DNA of 64,000 nt from Candidatus Limnocylindrales bacterium. Its GTDB lineage: Bacteria; Desulfobacterota; Binatia; UBA1149; CAITLU01. Shown piece by piece: positions 52,288 to 60,320 of this stretch. Every line of letters begins with the position of its first letter. The stretch's first letter is position 1. A program made the position numbers and the translations under genes. Location: contig DASPNR010000042.1 in assembly GCA_035626395.1 (NCBI GenBank), positions 1 through 64,000 of the forward strand, read 5' to 3'. The notes beneath the pieces are model-generated. The model saw only the letters and a program-made list of their open reading frames with translations, was not told the origin of the DNA and ran no database searches.

Positions 52288-52315
52288 TTGTTCCCCCGAG
52301 GTGCTTTGGTATAGT
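52288..52315 (+). promoter_or_regulatory. Promoter of ctpA, leaderless arrangement
   Basis: TTGTTC at 52288-52293, 16-nt spacer, TATAGT at 52310-52315. The GTG at 52322 follows 6 nt later with no Shine-Dalgarno sequence. Confidence 0.6.
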
Positions 52316-52321
52316 TGGCGC

Positions 52322-53683
52322 GTGCTGCAGCCAAAAAAGCCGCGAAAGCTCATCCTCACCACCATCGTTGCCGGCGCCTTCACTGCGGGGATCCTCTCAT
52401 CGTCCGCCCTGCGCGCCGCACCTGAGGCCAAGGACACGTACGAGAGCCTGGAAACCTTCGCCAGCATCATGGCGATCGTCCAGAAGCACTACGTCGACGA
52501 GGTCGCGACCAAGGAGCTGATCGACGGCGCCATCAAGGGCATGATCTCCTCGCTGGACCCGCACAGCGCCTACCTGACCCCCGAAGGATACAAGGAGCTG
52601 CAGATCGAGACGCGCGGCGAGTTCGGCGGTCTCGGCATCGAGCTGACGGTCCGCGACAACATCCTGACCATCGTCACTCCCATCGAAGGCACGCCCGCCT
52701 TCCGCGCCGGCATCAAGCCCGGCGACCAGATCGTCAAGATCGGCGAAGACCTGACGATGGAGATGGGCCTTCAGGAAGCCGTCGAGAAGATGCGCGGCAA
52801 GCCCGGCACCAGCGTTCACCTTTCGCTCAAGCGCAAGGGAGTCAACGATCTCATCGACGTCGAGCTGGTGCGCGAGGTCATCCACATCCGCAGCGTGCGC
52901 GGCGCGCGCACCATCGAAGGCGGCCGCTTCGCGTACGTGCGTCTGACCGGATTCCAGGAGGGCTCGGCGCAGGAGTTGAGCGAGGCGCTCGACAAGCTCG
53001 ACAAGGAGCACAAGGGCGGCGTCGCCGGCATCGTGCTCGACCTGCGCTACAACCCCGGCGGGCTTCTGACGCAGGCGGTGGAGATTTCCGATCTCTTCCT
53101 CGATGCCGGCTTGATCGTCCGCACCGACGGGCGCGTCGAGTCGCAGGCGCACAAGTTCTTCGCGCAGGCCGACGGAACGCGCCGGCCCGTGCCGATGGTC
53201 ATCATGGTCAATGAAGGATCGGCCAGCGCGTCCGAGATCGTCGCCGGCGCGCTGCAGGATCATCACCGCGCCATCGTCATCGGCACCAAGAGCTTCGGCA
53301 AGGGATCGGTGCAGACGATCCTGCCGCTGACCGACAGTTCGGCGCTGCGTCTGACGACGGCGCGCTACTACACGCCTTCGGGCCGCTCGATTCAGGACTC
53401 GGGCATCGAGCCCGACGTCGTCGTCGAGGCGCCCAAGCCCGAAACGGTCAGCAGCAAGGACGGCAAGAAGGAAGATCTCCCGCTCAACCCGTACGACGAG
53501 TTCGACATGGAGAAGGATCCGCAGCTCAAGAAGGCGGTGGACATGCTCAAGTCGTGGGAGGGCGACATCCAGAAGGTCGGCGGCGTGGCCGGCTTCCATC
53601 TGGAGCGTCTGGCCAAGACCGAGAAGGCGCCGTCTTCGCCGTCGTCGGCCGCCGGCAAGAGCGCGGCCAAGCGCGCGCACTGA
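52322..53683 (+). CDS. ctpA: C-terminal processing protease (S41 family, CtpA)
   Basis: 453 residues from the GTG at 52322; an upstream GTG at 52256 would add 22 Arg-rich residues that look non-coding and would lie inside the promoter. N-terminal membrane anchor/signal (LILTTIVAGAFTAGILSSSAL). DPHSAYLTPEGYKELQ, a PDZ domain (GGLGIELTVRDN to VHLSLKR), and the S41 core with the catalytic Ser in NEGSASASE and the Lys in SFGKGSVQT. The C-terminus is Lys/Ser-rich. It cleaves periplasmic proteins and often regulates murein hydrolases, which fits its place after ftsEX-envC. Confidence 0.95.
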   Translation: MLQPKKPRKLILTTIVAGAFTAGILSSSALRAAPEAKDTYESLETFASIMAIVQKHYVDEVATKELIDGAIKGMISSLDPHSAYLTPEGYKELQIETRGEFGGLGIELTVRDNILTIVTPIEGTPAFRAGIKPGDQIVKIGEDLTMEMGLQEAVEKMRGKPGTSVHLSLKRKGVNDLIDVELVREVIHIRSVRGARTIEGGRFAYVRLTGFQEGSAQELSEALDKLDKEHKGGVAGIVLDLRYNPGGLLTQAVEISDLFLDAGLIVRTDGRVESQAHKFFAQADGTRRPVPMVIMVNEGSASASEIVAGALQDHHRAIVIGTKSFGKGSVQTILPLTDSSALRLTTARYYTPSGRSIQDSGIEPDVVVEAPKPETVSSKDGKKEDLPLNPYDEFDMEKDPQLKKAVDMLKSWEGDIQKVGGVAGFHLERLAKTEKAPSSPSSAAGKSAAKRAH

Positions 53684-53699
53684 TCCCCGGATCGCTGCA

Positions 53700-55070
53700 T
53701 TGAGCATCGCGCTCTCCGACACCGAGGAGGAAGCGCCTCTTTCCGTCACCGAGCTGGTGGGGCTGATCGGAGGAACGCTCGAGCGCGACTTCTCGCACCT
53801 GCTGGTGCTCGGCGAGATCACCAGCTTCAGCAAGGCCTCCAGCGGCCACTGCTACTTCACCCTGGCCGACGACCGCTCCTGCATCGAGTGCGTGATGTGG
53901 CGCGGCGACGTGTTCCGCCTGGCGTTCCGCCCGGAGGTCGGCGACGAGATCGTCTGCCGCGGCCGCATGGGCGTGTTCGGCCGCCAGGGAAAGATGCAGC
54001 TCTACATCACGGCGATGAAGCCGGTCGGTGCCGGCGCTGCGCAGAAGGCGTTCGAACAGCTTCGCGCGCGCCTGCATGCCGAGGGCATCTTCGACGCGGC
54101 CACCAAGCGGCCGCTGCCGTTTCTTCCGCGCACCATCGGCCTGGTCACCTCGCGCCGCGGCGCCGCGGTGCACGACATCCTGACCACGCTGCAGCGGCGA
54201 TTCCCCGGCGTGCACGTGGTGCTTTCGGCCGCCACCGTCCAAGGCGCCACGGCACCGCGGCAGATCGTGGCCGCGCTGTCGCGGCTGGCAGAGTACGGGC
54301 GATGCGACGTCGTCATCGTCGGCCGCGGCGGCGGCGCCAGCGAAGATCTGGCGGCGTTCAACGACGAAGCGGTGGTGCGCGCGGTCAAGGCGTTCCCGGT
54401 GCCGGTGGTGTCGGCGGTCGGTCACGAGATCGACGTGTCGCTGTGCGACCTGGCCGCCGATCTGCGCGCGGCCACGCCCACGGCTGCTGCCGAGGCGGTG
54501 GTGCCGGTGCGAGCCGATCTCGAGCTCGACGTCTCCACCGCCGAGCATCGCCTTCGCGCATGCATGCGCCGCAAGCTCGAGGGCCTGCGCCACCGTGTCG
54601 ATGCGGTGGGCGGACGCCTGCGCCATCCGGCAGTGCGCATCGCGCAGGTCCGTCAGAGCGCCGACCGCCTGGCCGCACGAATGGAGCGGGCGATGCGCAG
54701 CAACCACGCGCAGGCCGCCGCCGGCCTGGCCGAGCTGACCGCGGCGCTGGCGCATGCCGCGTCCGACCGCGTCGACGCGGCCAGCCACAGGACGCGTGCT
54801 CTTGCCGCCGCTCTGGAGCGAGCGATGCGCTCGCGCAGCGGCGACGAGTCGCGCCGCCTGACCGAGCTCGGCTCGAAGCTCGACGCACTGAGCCCGCTTG
54901 CGGTGCTCGCCCGCGGCTATAGCCTCGCCTCCCACGCCGACGGCACGCTGGTGCGAGGCGCCGGCGAGATCACGGTGGGCGAGACGCTGCAGCTGCGCTT
55001 CCATCGCGGCCGCGCCGCGGCGCAGGTGCTGTCGCGCGAAGACGACAAGGACGGGGACGAGAGCCAATGA
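53700..55070 (+). CDS. xseA: Exodeoxyribonuclease VII large subunit
   Basis: 456 residues from a TTG at 53700. N-terminal OB-fold (LGEITSFSKASSGHCYFTLADDRSCIECVMWRG), then the nuclease domain with LPRTIGLVTSRRGAAVHDILTTLQRRFP, VVIVGRGGGASEDLAAFNDEAVVRAV and SAVGHEIDVSLCDLAADLRAATPTAAAE, and a long helical region ending with PLAVLARGYSLA. It degrades single-stranded DNA with XseB, whose gene is at 56694, separated by two unrelated genes. Stop overlaps the next start by 4 bp. Confidence 0.97.
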   Translation: MSIALSDTEEEAPLSVTELVGLIGGTLERDFSHLLVLGEITSFSKASSGHCYFTLADDRSCIECVMWRGDVFRLAFRPEVGDEIVCRGRMGVFGRQGKMQLYITAMKPVGAGAAQKAFEQLRARLHAEGIFDAATKRPLPFLPRTIGLVTSRRGAAVHDILTTLQRRFPGVHVVLSAATVQGATAPRQIVAALSRLAEYGRCDVVIVGRGGGASEDLAAFNDEAVVRAVKAFPVPVVSAVGHEIDVSLCDLAADLRAATPTAAAEAVVPVRADLELDVSTAEHRLRACMRRKLEGLRHRVDAVGGRLRHPAVRIAQVRQSADRLAARMERAMRSNHAQAAAGLAELTAALAHAASDRVDAASHRTRALAAALERAMRSRSGDESRRLTELGSKLDALSPLAVLARGYSLASHADGTLVRGAGEITVGETLQLRFHRGRAAAQVLSREDDKDGDESQ

Positions 55071-55978
55071 TGCGGCTGATGATGCTTGGTGTTGCCTCGA
55101 TGCTGATGACCGCTTCGCTCGCTGCGGCCGAGCCGGCCTACCTGCCCTACTACGTGGTGATGGATCCGCCCATCGTCTATCCGGGCGCGGTGGTTCGTCT
55201 GCAGGTGCGCGCACCGAGGGACGCCAGCACCGGCACCGTCACCATCGCGGGTCGCCGCTTCCAAGGCGAGATCGCCAACGGCGTCTTCACCGGCTTCTTC
55301 GCCGTCGACATCGACACGCTGCCTGGCCCCTACGAGCTGCGCTACGACATCGGCTCGCGCAGCGGCACTCGCGTAGTGACGGTGCGTGCGCGCCGCTTTG
55401 ACGACGCAGGGCTGTGGAAGGGCGGGATCTCGCGAGAGGATCAGGCCGTCGAGGAGCTGACCGTTCGCAACATCGCGCTGCTGGCGCTGTGGAGCCGCAC
55501 GAACCTGACGCGCTTGTGGAACGGCGGCTTTCGCACGCCCGTGGGCGGCGGAAACATCCATACGCCCTTTGGCGTGCGCAGGACCGACGACGAGCGCGTG
55601 GGCGCTCCGCACACTGCCGTCGATCTGGTCGGCGGCTCCGGCGAGACCGTCGTCGCTTCGAACTGGGGAACCGTGGCGCTGGTCGGACAGGCACCCAACG
55701 GAAAATTCGTCGCCATCGACCATGGCCTGGGCCTCTACACGTTCTACTCGGGCCTTGGTGAGGTCGCGGTGGAGCAGGGGCGCTCCGTCAATGGCGGGAC
55801 CGCCATCGGACGCATGCCCCAGGAACGATCGGTGCTGCACTTCGGCGCGCGCCTGGGCGGAGCGCACGTCGATCCCATCACGCTGCCGGGCATCGACCTG
55901 AAGGTCCCGGATCTGCCCGCGGAAGCGCGCCGCCAGCCGAAGGAAGAGCGCTTCCGCACCAGTGACTACGACTACTGA
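55067..55978 (+). CDS. Periplasmic M23/LytM-fold protein with incomplete active site
   Basis: 303 residues with a signal peptide to about AAAEP (residue 22). An Ig-like beta domain (about 30-110: PPIVYPGAVVRLQVRAPRD) precedes the LytM fold: GAPHTAVDLVGGSGETVVASNWGTVALVG, FVAIDHGLGLYTFYSGLGEV, VLHFGARLGG. The first His and Asp (H...D) are kept, but the YxHL His is YSGL and the HxH motif keeps only its second His. It may be inactive and act as a regulator or binding protein of peptidoglycan. ATGA overlap with xseA. Confidence 0.87.
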   Translation: MMRLMMLGVASMLMTASLAAAEPAYLPYYVVMDPPIVYPGAVVRLQVRAPRDASTGTVTIAGRRFQGEIANGVFTGFFAVDIDTLPGPYELRYDIGSRSGTRVVTVRARRFDDAGLWKGGISREDQAVEELTVRNIALLALWSRTNLTRLWNGGFRTPVGGGNIHTPFGVRRTDDERVGAPHTAVDLVGGSGETVVASNWGTVALVGQAPNGKFVAIDHGLGLYTFYSGLGEVAVEQGRSVNGGTAIGRMPQERSVLHFGARLGGAHVDPITLPGIDLKVPDLPAEARRQPKEERFRTSDYDY

Positions 55979-56600
55979 GCCTTCCGCGCGTTCTCGGATC
56001 GACGCGCTGCTGATCGCCGGCGGCCGCTCGCGCCGCTTCGGCGCCGACAAGCGCCACGCGCTGCTCGGCACACGCACGCTGGCCGAGATCGCGCTAGCCA
56101 AGCTGCGCGCGGTGGCCGACGGCGACGTGTTCGTGGCCGGGGCCGGGGCGCTCGTGCGGCCGGCGCCTGTGATCTTCGTCGAGGACGCCCAGCGCGGGCG
56201 AGGGCCCCTTGCCGGCATCGCCGGCGGCCTGCTGCGTGCGAGCTTCGGCGTGATCGTGATGCCCTGCGATGCGCCGTTCGTGCACGTGGACACGCTGGCG
56301 ACGCTGGCGCGGCTGGGACGCCGCAGCGGGCGTGCCGCCGTGCTGCGCGGCGCGCGCGGCTGGGAGCCGCTCGTGGCCTTCTATCCGAAGTCGGTTTTGC
56401 CGGCGCTGCTCGGTGCGCTAAGGGAGGGACTGCTGGCTCCGCACCGGCTGCTCGCGCGGCTCGGCGCGCTCGCGGTCTCGGCCCCGTCGGCGGCCGAGAC
56501 CTGGAACATCAACCGCGCCGGCGATTTCGAGCACGCGCTGCGCCGGCTCGCGCTCGCTGCCGTCGTGGCGAGGCCGGACGTGGCGACGACCGAGGCGTGA
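55962..56600 (+). CDS. mobA: Molybdenum cofactor guanylyltransferase (MobA-like)
   Basis: 212 residues from a GTG at 55962, overlapping the preceding gene by 17 bp. LLIAGGRSRRFGADKRHALLGTRTL is the nucleotidyltransferase signature, then EDAQRGRGPLAGIAGGL, VMPCDAPFVHVDTL, GWEPLVAFYPKSVLPAL and a late WNINRAGDFEHA. It transfers GMP to molybdopterin for bis-MGD enzymes. General NTP-transferase function is certain; MobA is the best call. Confidence 0.88.
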   Translation: MTTTTEPSARSRIDALLIAGGRSRRFGADKRHALLGTRTLAEIALAKLRAVADGDVFVAGAGALVRPAPVIFVEDAQRGRGPLAGIAGGLLRASFGVIVMPCDAPFVHVDTLATLARLGRRSGRAAVLRGARGWEPLVAFYPKSVLPALLGALREGLLAPHRLLARLGALAVSAPSAAETWNINRAGDFEHALRRLALAAVVARPDVATTEA

Positions 56601-56693
56601 GACGTCGAGCGGCGCAGCGTTGCGGCGGCTTGCGGCGCATGGACCGCGCGAGGTTTTGGCGATCCGACGCCGATCGATTTCGTAACTGACGAG

Positions 56694-56975
56694 ATGGCGA
56701 CGCACGAGAAGAAGGAGCACGAGACCGGCTTCGAGGAGGCGATGGCCGAGCTCGAGGAGGTCGTGCGCAAGCTCGAGGCCGGAGACATCGCGCTCGAGGA
56801 ATCGCTGCGCGCATTCGAGCGCGGCGTCTCGCTCGTGCGCCTGCTGCACGAGCGACTCGACGGCGTGCAGGCGCGCATCGAGGAGCTGACGCGCGCATCC
56901 GGTGAAGAGGCGCGACAGAGCGGCGCCAGGCTGGTGCTGCGACCGTTCGAAGACGAAGGCGAGGACGAGTCGTGA
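56694..56975 (+). CDS. xseB: Exodeoxyribonuclease VII small subunit
   Basis: 93 residues. GFEEAMAELEEVVRKLEAGDIALEESLRAFERGVSLVRLLHERLDGVQARIEEL is the whole XseB family domain; the C-terminal extension is acidic. It partners XseA. Stop overlaps the GTG start of the prenyl synthase gene by 4 bp. Confidence 0.96.
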   Translation: MATHEKKEHETGFEEAMAELEEVVRKLEAGDIALEESLRAFERGVSLVRLLHERLDGVQARIEELTRASGEEARQSGARLVLRPFEDEGEDES

Positions 56976-57973
56976 GCGCGCCGGCGGCGCCGCCGGCCGC
57001 CATCGCACGGCTGACGCGGCTGCTCGAAGACGTGCTCGACGAAGCGGTGCCCGCATTGCCCGCCGGCGACGCCGCCGCGCGCAGCGGCGAGCAGAACGCC
57101 GGCCACGCCGCTGCCGCCGCCTCCGCCGAAACCTTCGGCGTCGCGCGCCTCGCCGAGTCGATGCGCTACTCGCTTCGCACGCCGGGCAAGCGCATCCGAC
57201 CGCTCCTGTTCCTGGCCACCGCCGAGGCGCTCGGCGCCGACGCCGCTGCGTTGGTGCGGTTCGCCGCCGGCCTCGAGATGATTCACGCCTACTCGCTCAT
57301 CCACGACGATCTGCCCGCGATGGACGACGACGACCTGCGGCGCGGCCTGCCCACCAATCACGTCCTGTTCGGCGACGGCATGGCGATCCTGGCCGGCGAC
57401 GCGCTGCTTACCGAAGCGTTCCTCATGATGGCCGCGCCGGTGGCGGATCCGGTGCTGCAGCTGCGCGTCATCGGGGAGGTCGCGCGCGCGGCCGGCCGCG
57501 AAGGGATGGTCGGAGGGCAGGCGGCGGATCTGATGGCCGAAGGCATCGCCGGGGATGCGGCGCTGCTCCAGGCCATCCACAAGCGCAAGACCGGCGCGCT
57601 GCTTCGCTGCTCGGTGCGCGCGGCGGCGATGCTTGCGGGCGCCGTCGATGCGGAGCTGGAGGCGCTGACGGAGTTCGGCGAGCGCTTCGGGCTGAGCTTC
57701 CAGATCGCCGACGACATCAAGGACGAGGTGGCGCCCACCGAGATCACCGGCAAGCGTGTCGGCGGCGACCGCCAGAGCGACAAGACGACCTATCCCTCCG
57801 TGTACGGCATCGAGCGCTCGCGCGAGCTCTTGCGCATCGAGCTCGCTGCCGCGCTGCGGGCCTTGCGGCGGCTGAATCGCGACACGTCCGTGCTCGAGGC
57901 GCTGGCGCAGGACTCGGTGTCGCCGGCCATGACGGCCACCGCGCGCGCCGATGCCGCCGGCGGCGGAGCCTGA
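56972..57973 (+). CDS. ispA: Polyprenyl (farnesyl/geranylgeranyl) diphosphate synthase
   Basis: 333 residues from a GTG at 56972. First Asp-rich motif HDDLPAMDDDDLRRG (D112 onward), LMAEGIAG region, and second Asp motif FQIADDIKDE, with GKRVGGDRQSDKTTYPSVYG. KRIRPLL is the conserved diphosphate-binding N-terminal motif. About 35 extra Ala/Gly residues (30-52) form an insertion. The residues before the first DDxxD suggest an FPP/GGPP-length product, which needs testing. xseB-ispA-tlyA is a widespread gene order; dxs, often next, is absent here. Confidence 0.93.
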   Translation: MSAPAAPPAAIARLTRLLEDVLDEAVPALPAGDAAARSGEQNAGHAAAAASAETFGVARLAESMRYSLRTPGKRIRPLLFLATAEALGADAAALVRFAAGLEMIHAYSLIHDDLPAMDDDDLRRGLPTNHVLFGDGMAILAGDALLTEAFLMMAAPVADPVLQLRVIGEVARAAGREGMVGGQAADLMAEGIAGDAALLQAIHKRKTGALLRCSVRAAAMLAGAVDAELEALTEFGERFGLSFQIADDIKDEVAPTEITGKRVGGDRQSDKTTYPSVYGIERSRELLRIELAAALRALRRLNRDTSVLEALAQDSVSPAMTATARADAAGGGA

Positions 57974-57976
57974 GCC

Positions 57977-58726
57977 CTGGCATCGCGCGTTCGTGCCGAC
58001 GACCGTCTGATCGCGCTCGGGCTGGTTGCCTCGCGCGCCGAGGCCGCGCCGCTCTTTCTCGCCGGCCTCGTCTACGAAGGCACGCGGCGCATCGAGAAGG
58101 CGGGCGACATGGTGGCGGCCGGCGCCGCGCTCAGCGTGCGCGAGCGTGCGCGGTTCGTCTCGCGAGGCGGCACCAAGCTCGACGCCGCGCTCGAGCGATT
58201 CGGCGTCGACGTGCAGGGAGCCACGTGCCTGGATGCTGGCTGTTCCACCGGCGGGTTCACGCACTGCCTGCTCGAGCGCGGCGCAGCGCGCGTCTACGCA
58301 GTCGACGTCGGCTACGGCCAGTTTGCGTGGGAGCTGCGCCGCGATCCGCGCGTGGTGCTGATGGAGCGTACCAACATTCGCTCGGTCGATCCCCAATCGC
58401 TCTCGCCGGCGCCGTCCATCGTCGTTGCCGACCTGTCGTTCGTCTCGCTGAGGAGCGTGATGCCGTTCCTTGCCGCGCTGGCGGCGCCGGGCGGCGCGCT
58501 GATCATGCTGGTCAAGCCGCAGTTCGAGGTGGAGGCGCGGCATCTGGAGAACGGCATCGTCCGAAGCGAGGAGGCGCGGCGGCAGGCGCTGGCCGACGTC
58601 GAGGCCAGCGCCGCAGCGTGCGGCCTGCAGGTGCGCGGCAGCATCCCCTCGCCGATCCAGGGCGCCGAAGGCAACGTGGAATATCTCCTCGCCGCGGATA
58701 AGAGTGGGGTCAGGTCTTGCATTTGA
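57977..58726 (+). CDS. tlyA: TlyA-family 23S/16S rRNA 2'-O-methyltransferase, apparent CTG start
   Basis: 249 residues. The S4 RNA-binding domain (RADDRLIALGLVASRAEAAPLFLAGLVYEGTRRI) lies upstream of the first in-frame ATG (58109). The only codons available between it and the ispA stop are CTG types. CTG at 57977 follows GGAG by 8 nt, so I use it. The FtsJ-like methyltransferase has FVSRGGTKLDAALERF, CLDAGCSTGGFTHCLLERGA (SAM), ADLSFVSL and LVKPQFE. The last residues (KSGVRSCI) replace the usual family ending and look derived from a repeat. It modifies rRNA (capreomycin-sensitivity type). Confidence 0.88.
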   Translation: MASRVRADDRLIALGLVASRAEAAPLFLAGLVYEGTRRIEKAGDMVAAGAALSVRERARFVSRGGTKLDAALERFGVDVQGATCLDAGCSTGGFTHCLLERGAARVYAVDVGYGQFAWELRRDPRVVLMERTNIRSVDPQSLSPAPSIVVADLSFVSLRSVMPFLAALAAPGGALIMLVKPQFEVEARHLENGIVRSEEARRQALADVEASAAACGLQVRGSIPSPIQGAEGNVEYLLAADKSGVRSCI

Positions 58727-58727
58727 G

Positions 58728-58845
58728 CATTCTGCCGCCCCCGCCGCGGCCGGCGGCAACCGGCAGCGTTCTGCCGCCCCGTCGCGGCCGGCGGCAACGG
58801 GTGAGCGTTCTGCCGCGCGGCGGCCGGCGGCAACCGGAGGATGAG
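58728..58845. repeat. Three tandem 39-40 bp palindromic units
   Basis: Units at 58728-58766, 58767-58805 and 58806-58845 share cgttctgccgcc...ggccggcggcaac. Each contains an inverted repeat (tgccgcc with ggcggca) and can form a hairpin. They fill the gap between tlyA and the following gene, whose ribosome-binding site lies in the last unit. REP/BIME-like. Confidence 0.85.
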
Positions 58846-59226
58846 ATGAGCGTTGCGGTGACCGTCGATGACCTTCGCGCCGAGATCGGCCGCTTCGGAC
58901 CCACGCCGTACCTGCTGACCGTCTCCGACGACGGCCGCCCGCACTCGGTGGCGGTGACGGTAGCGTGGGGAGGCGAGGAACTGGTCATGAAGTGCGGCCG
59001 CCGCACCGCCGCCAACCTTCGCGCACGGCCGCTGGTCAGCCTGCTGTGGCCGCCCATCGAGCCCGGCGGCTACAGCCTGATCGTCGACGGCGATGCACGC
59101 ATGGAGGGCACGGGAGACGCAGCCGTCGTGGCCGTGGCGCCCACGCGTGGCGTGCTGCATCGGCCGTCGGCCGAAGCCCCCAGGCCCGGCGCCAGCTGCG
59201 CCGACGACTGCGTGCGCCTGCGCTGA
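58846..59226 (+). CDS. Pyridoxamine-5'-phosphate-oxidase-fold flavin/F420 protein
   Basis: 126 residues; GGAGG precedes the ATG. FGPTPYLLTVSDDGRPHSVAVTVAWGGEELVMKCGRRTAANLRARPLVSLLWPP is the split-barrel pattern, and the protein ends with RPGASCADDCVRLR. It is a small single-domain member of unknown substrate and different from the PPOX protein at 2565. Confidence 0.82.
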   Translation: MSVAVTVDDLRAEIGRFGPTPYLLTVSDDGRPHSVAVTVAWGGEELVMKCGRRTAANLRARPLVSLLWPPIEPGGYSLIVDGDARMEGTGDAAVVAVAPTRGVLHRPSAEAPRPGASCADDCVRLR

Positions 59227-59237
59227 TCGGTCACGCG

Positions 59238-60320
59238 ATGACGTTTCCGATCGAGCCGCCCATCGAGCCCATGCTCGCCAAGCTTGCCGACGACATCCCG
59301 TCCGGCGACGCCTTCCTCTACGAACCGAAGTGGGACGGCTTTCGCGCCATCGTCTTTCGCGGCGGTCCCGGCGACGTCTACATCCAGAGCCGCGACTGCC
59401 GGCCCTTCGACCGCTACTTCCCCGACCTGCACGATGTCTTTCTGGCGCGTCTTCCCGATGGCTGCGTGCTCGACGGCGAGATCGTGATGCCGGCAGCGGG
59501 CGGCCTCGATTTCGACGCGTTGCAGCTGCGGCTGCATCCGGCCGCTTCGCGCGTTGCCAAGCTGGCCAGGGAAAAGCCCGCCTCCTTCGTCGCATTCGAT
59601 GCGCTGGCCGCCGGCGGCGAGAGCCTGATGGAGCGGCCGCAGCAGGAGCGGCGCCAGCGTCTCGAGAAGCTGCTCGGAGCGATCGAGCCTCCCGTGCACG
59701 TGACGCCGGTGACCGGGGATCGCGCGCTGGCCGTGCAGTGGCTCGAGCAGTTCGAAGGCGCCGGCCTCGACGGCGTGATCGCCAAGTCGAAGGACGCGCC
59801 GTATCAGCCGGGCAAGCGCGCGATGATCAAGATCAAGCACGCTCGCACCGCCGAGTGCGTCGTCGCCGGCTTTCGCTGGCACAAGCAGGGGAAGGGGCTG
59901 GTGGGCTCGCTGCTGCTCGGTCTCTACGACGGCAAGGGCACGCTGCATCACGTCGGCGTCACCTCGTCGTTCACCATGGACAAGCGCCGTCAGCTCGCGC
60001 AGGAGCTCGAGCCGCTGCGAAAGAACGCCTTCGACGATCATCCCTGGAAGGAGTGGGCGCAGGCGCAGGAAGGCGTCCAGCGCATGCCCGGCGCGCAGAG
60101 CCGCTGGAGCGCCGGCAAGGACCTGTCGTGGGAGCCTCTGCGCATCGAGCGTGTGTGCGAGATCAAATACGATCACCTCCAGGGCGATCGCTTCCGCCAC
60201 GCCGCGATCTTCCTGCGCTGGCGTCCGGACAAGCAGCCGCAGGACTGCCGCTACGACCAGCTCGAGGTCACGACTCCTTACGAGCTCGCGAAGGTGTTCG
60301 GCGCTTCGGTGCGGCGCTAG
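59238..60320 (+). CDS. ATP-dependent DNA ligase (LigC type)
   Basis: 360 residues from the ATG at 59238. The nucleotidyltransferase motif I is EPKWDGFRAIVF (Lys in KWDG is adenylated). Motif III is VLDGEIVM, motif IV DGVIAKSKDAPYQPGKRAMIKIK (includes motif V), and the OB domain runs to SWEPLRIERVCEIKYDHLQGDRFRHAAIFLRWRPDK. It resembles mycobacterial LigC-type ligases used in repair. The 3' end overlaps the convergent LigD-polymerase gene by 53 bp, and the pair may act together in end joining; no ku gene is in the window. Confidence 0.94.
   Translation: MTFPIEPPIEPMLAKLADDIPSGDAFLYEPKWDGFRAIVFRGGPGDVYIQSRDCRPFDRYFPDLHDVFLARLPDGCVLDGEIVMPAAGGLDFDALQLRLHPAASRVAKLAREKPASFVAFDALAAGGESLMERPQQERRQRLEKLLGAIEPPVHVTPVTGDRALAVQWLEQFEGAGLDGVIAKSKDAPYQPGKRAMIKIKHARTAECVVAGFRWHKQGKGLVGSLLLGLYDGKGTLHHVGVTSSFTMDKRRQLAQELEPLRKNAFDDHPWKEWAQAQEGVQRMPGAQSRWSAGKDLSWEPLRIERVCEIKYDHLQGDRFRHAAIFLRWRPDKQPQDCRYDQLEVTTPYELAKVFGASVRR

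Noticed and set aside
52256-52321. Using the upstream GTG at 52256 as the ctpA start
   Set aside because: It would place the -35/-10 elements inside the gene and add an Arg-rich stretch ahead of the signal segment.
58717-58845. Earlier in-frame start for the PPOX-like gene at 58846
   Set aside because: The extra residues would be encoded by the palindromic repeats, and a good ribosome-binding site precedes 58846.
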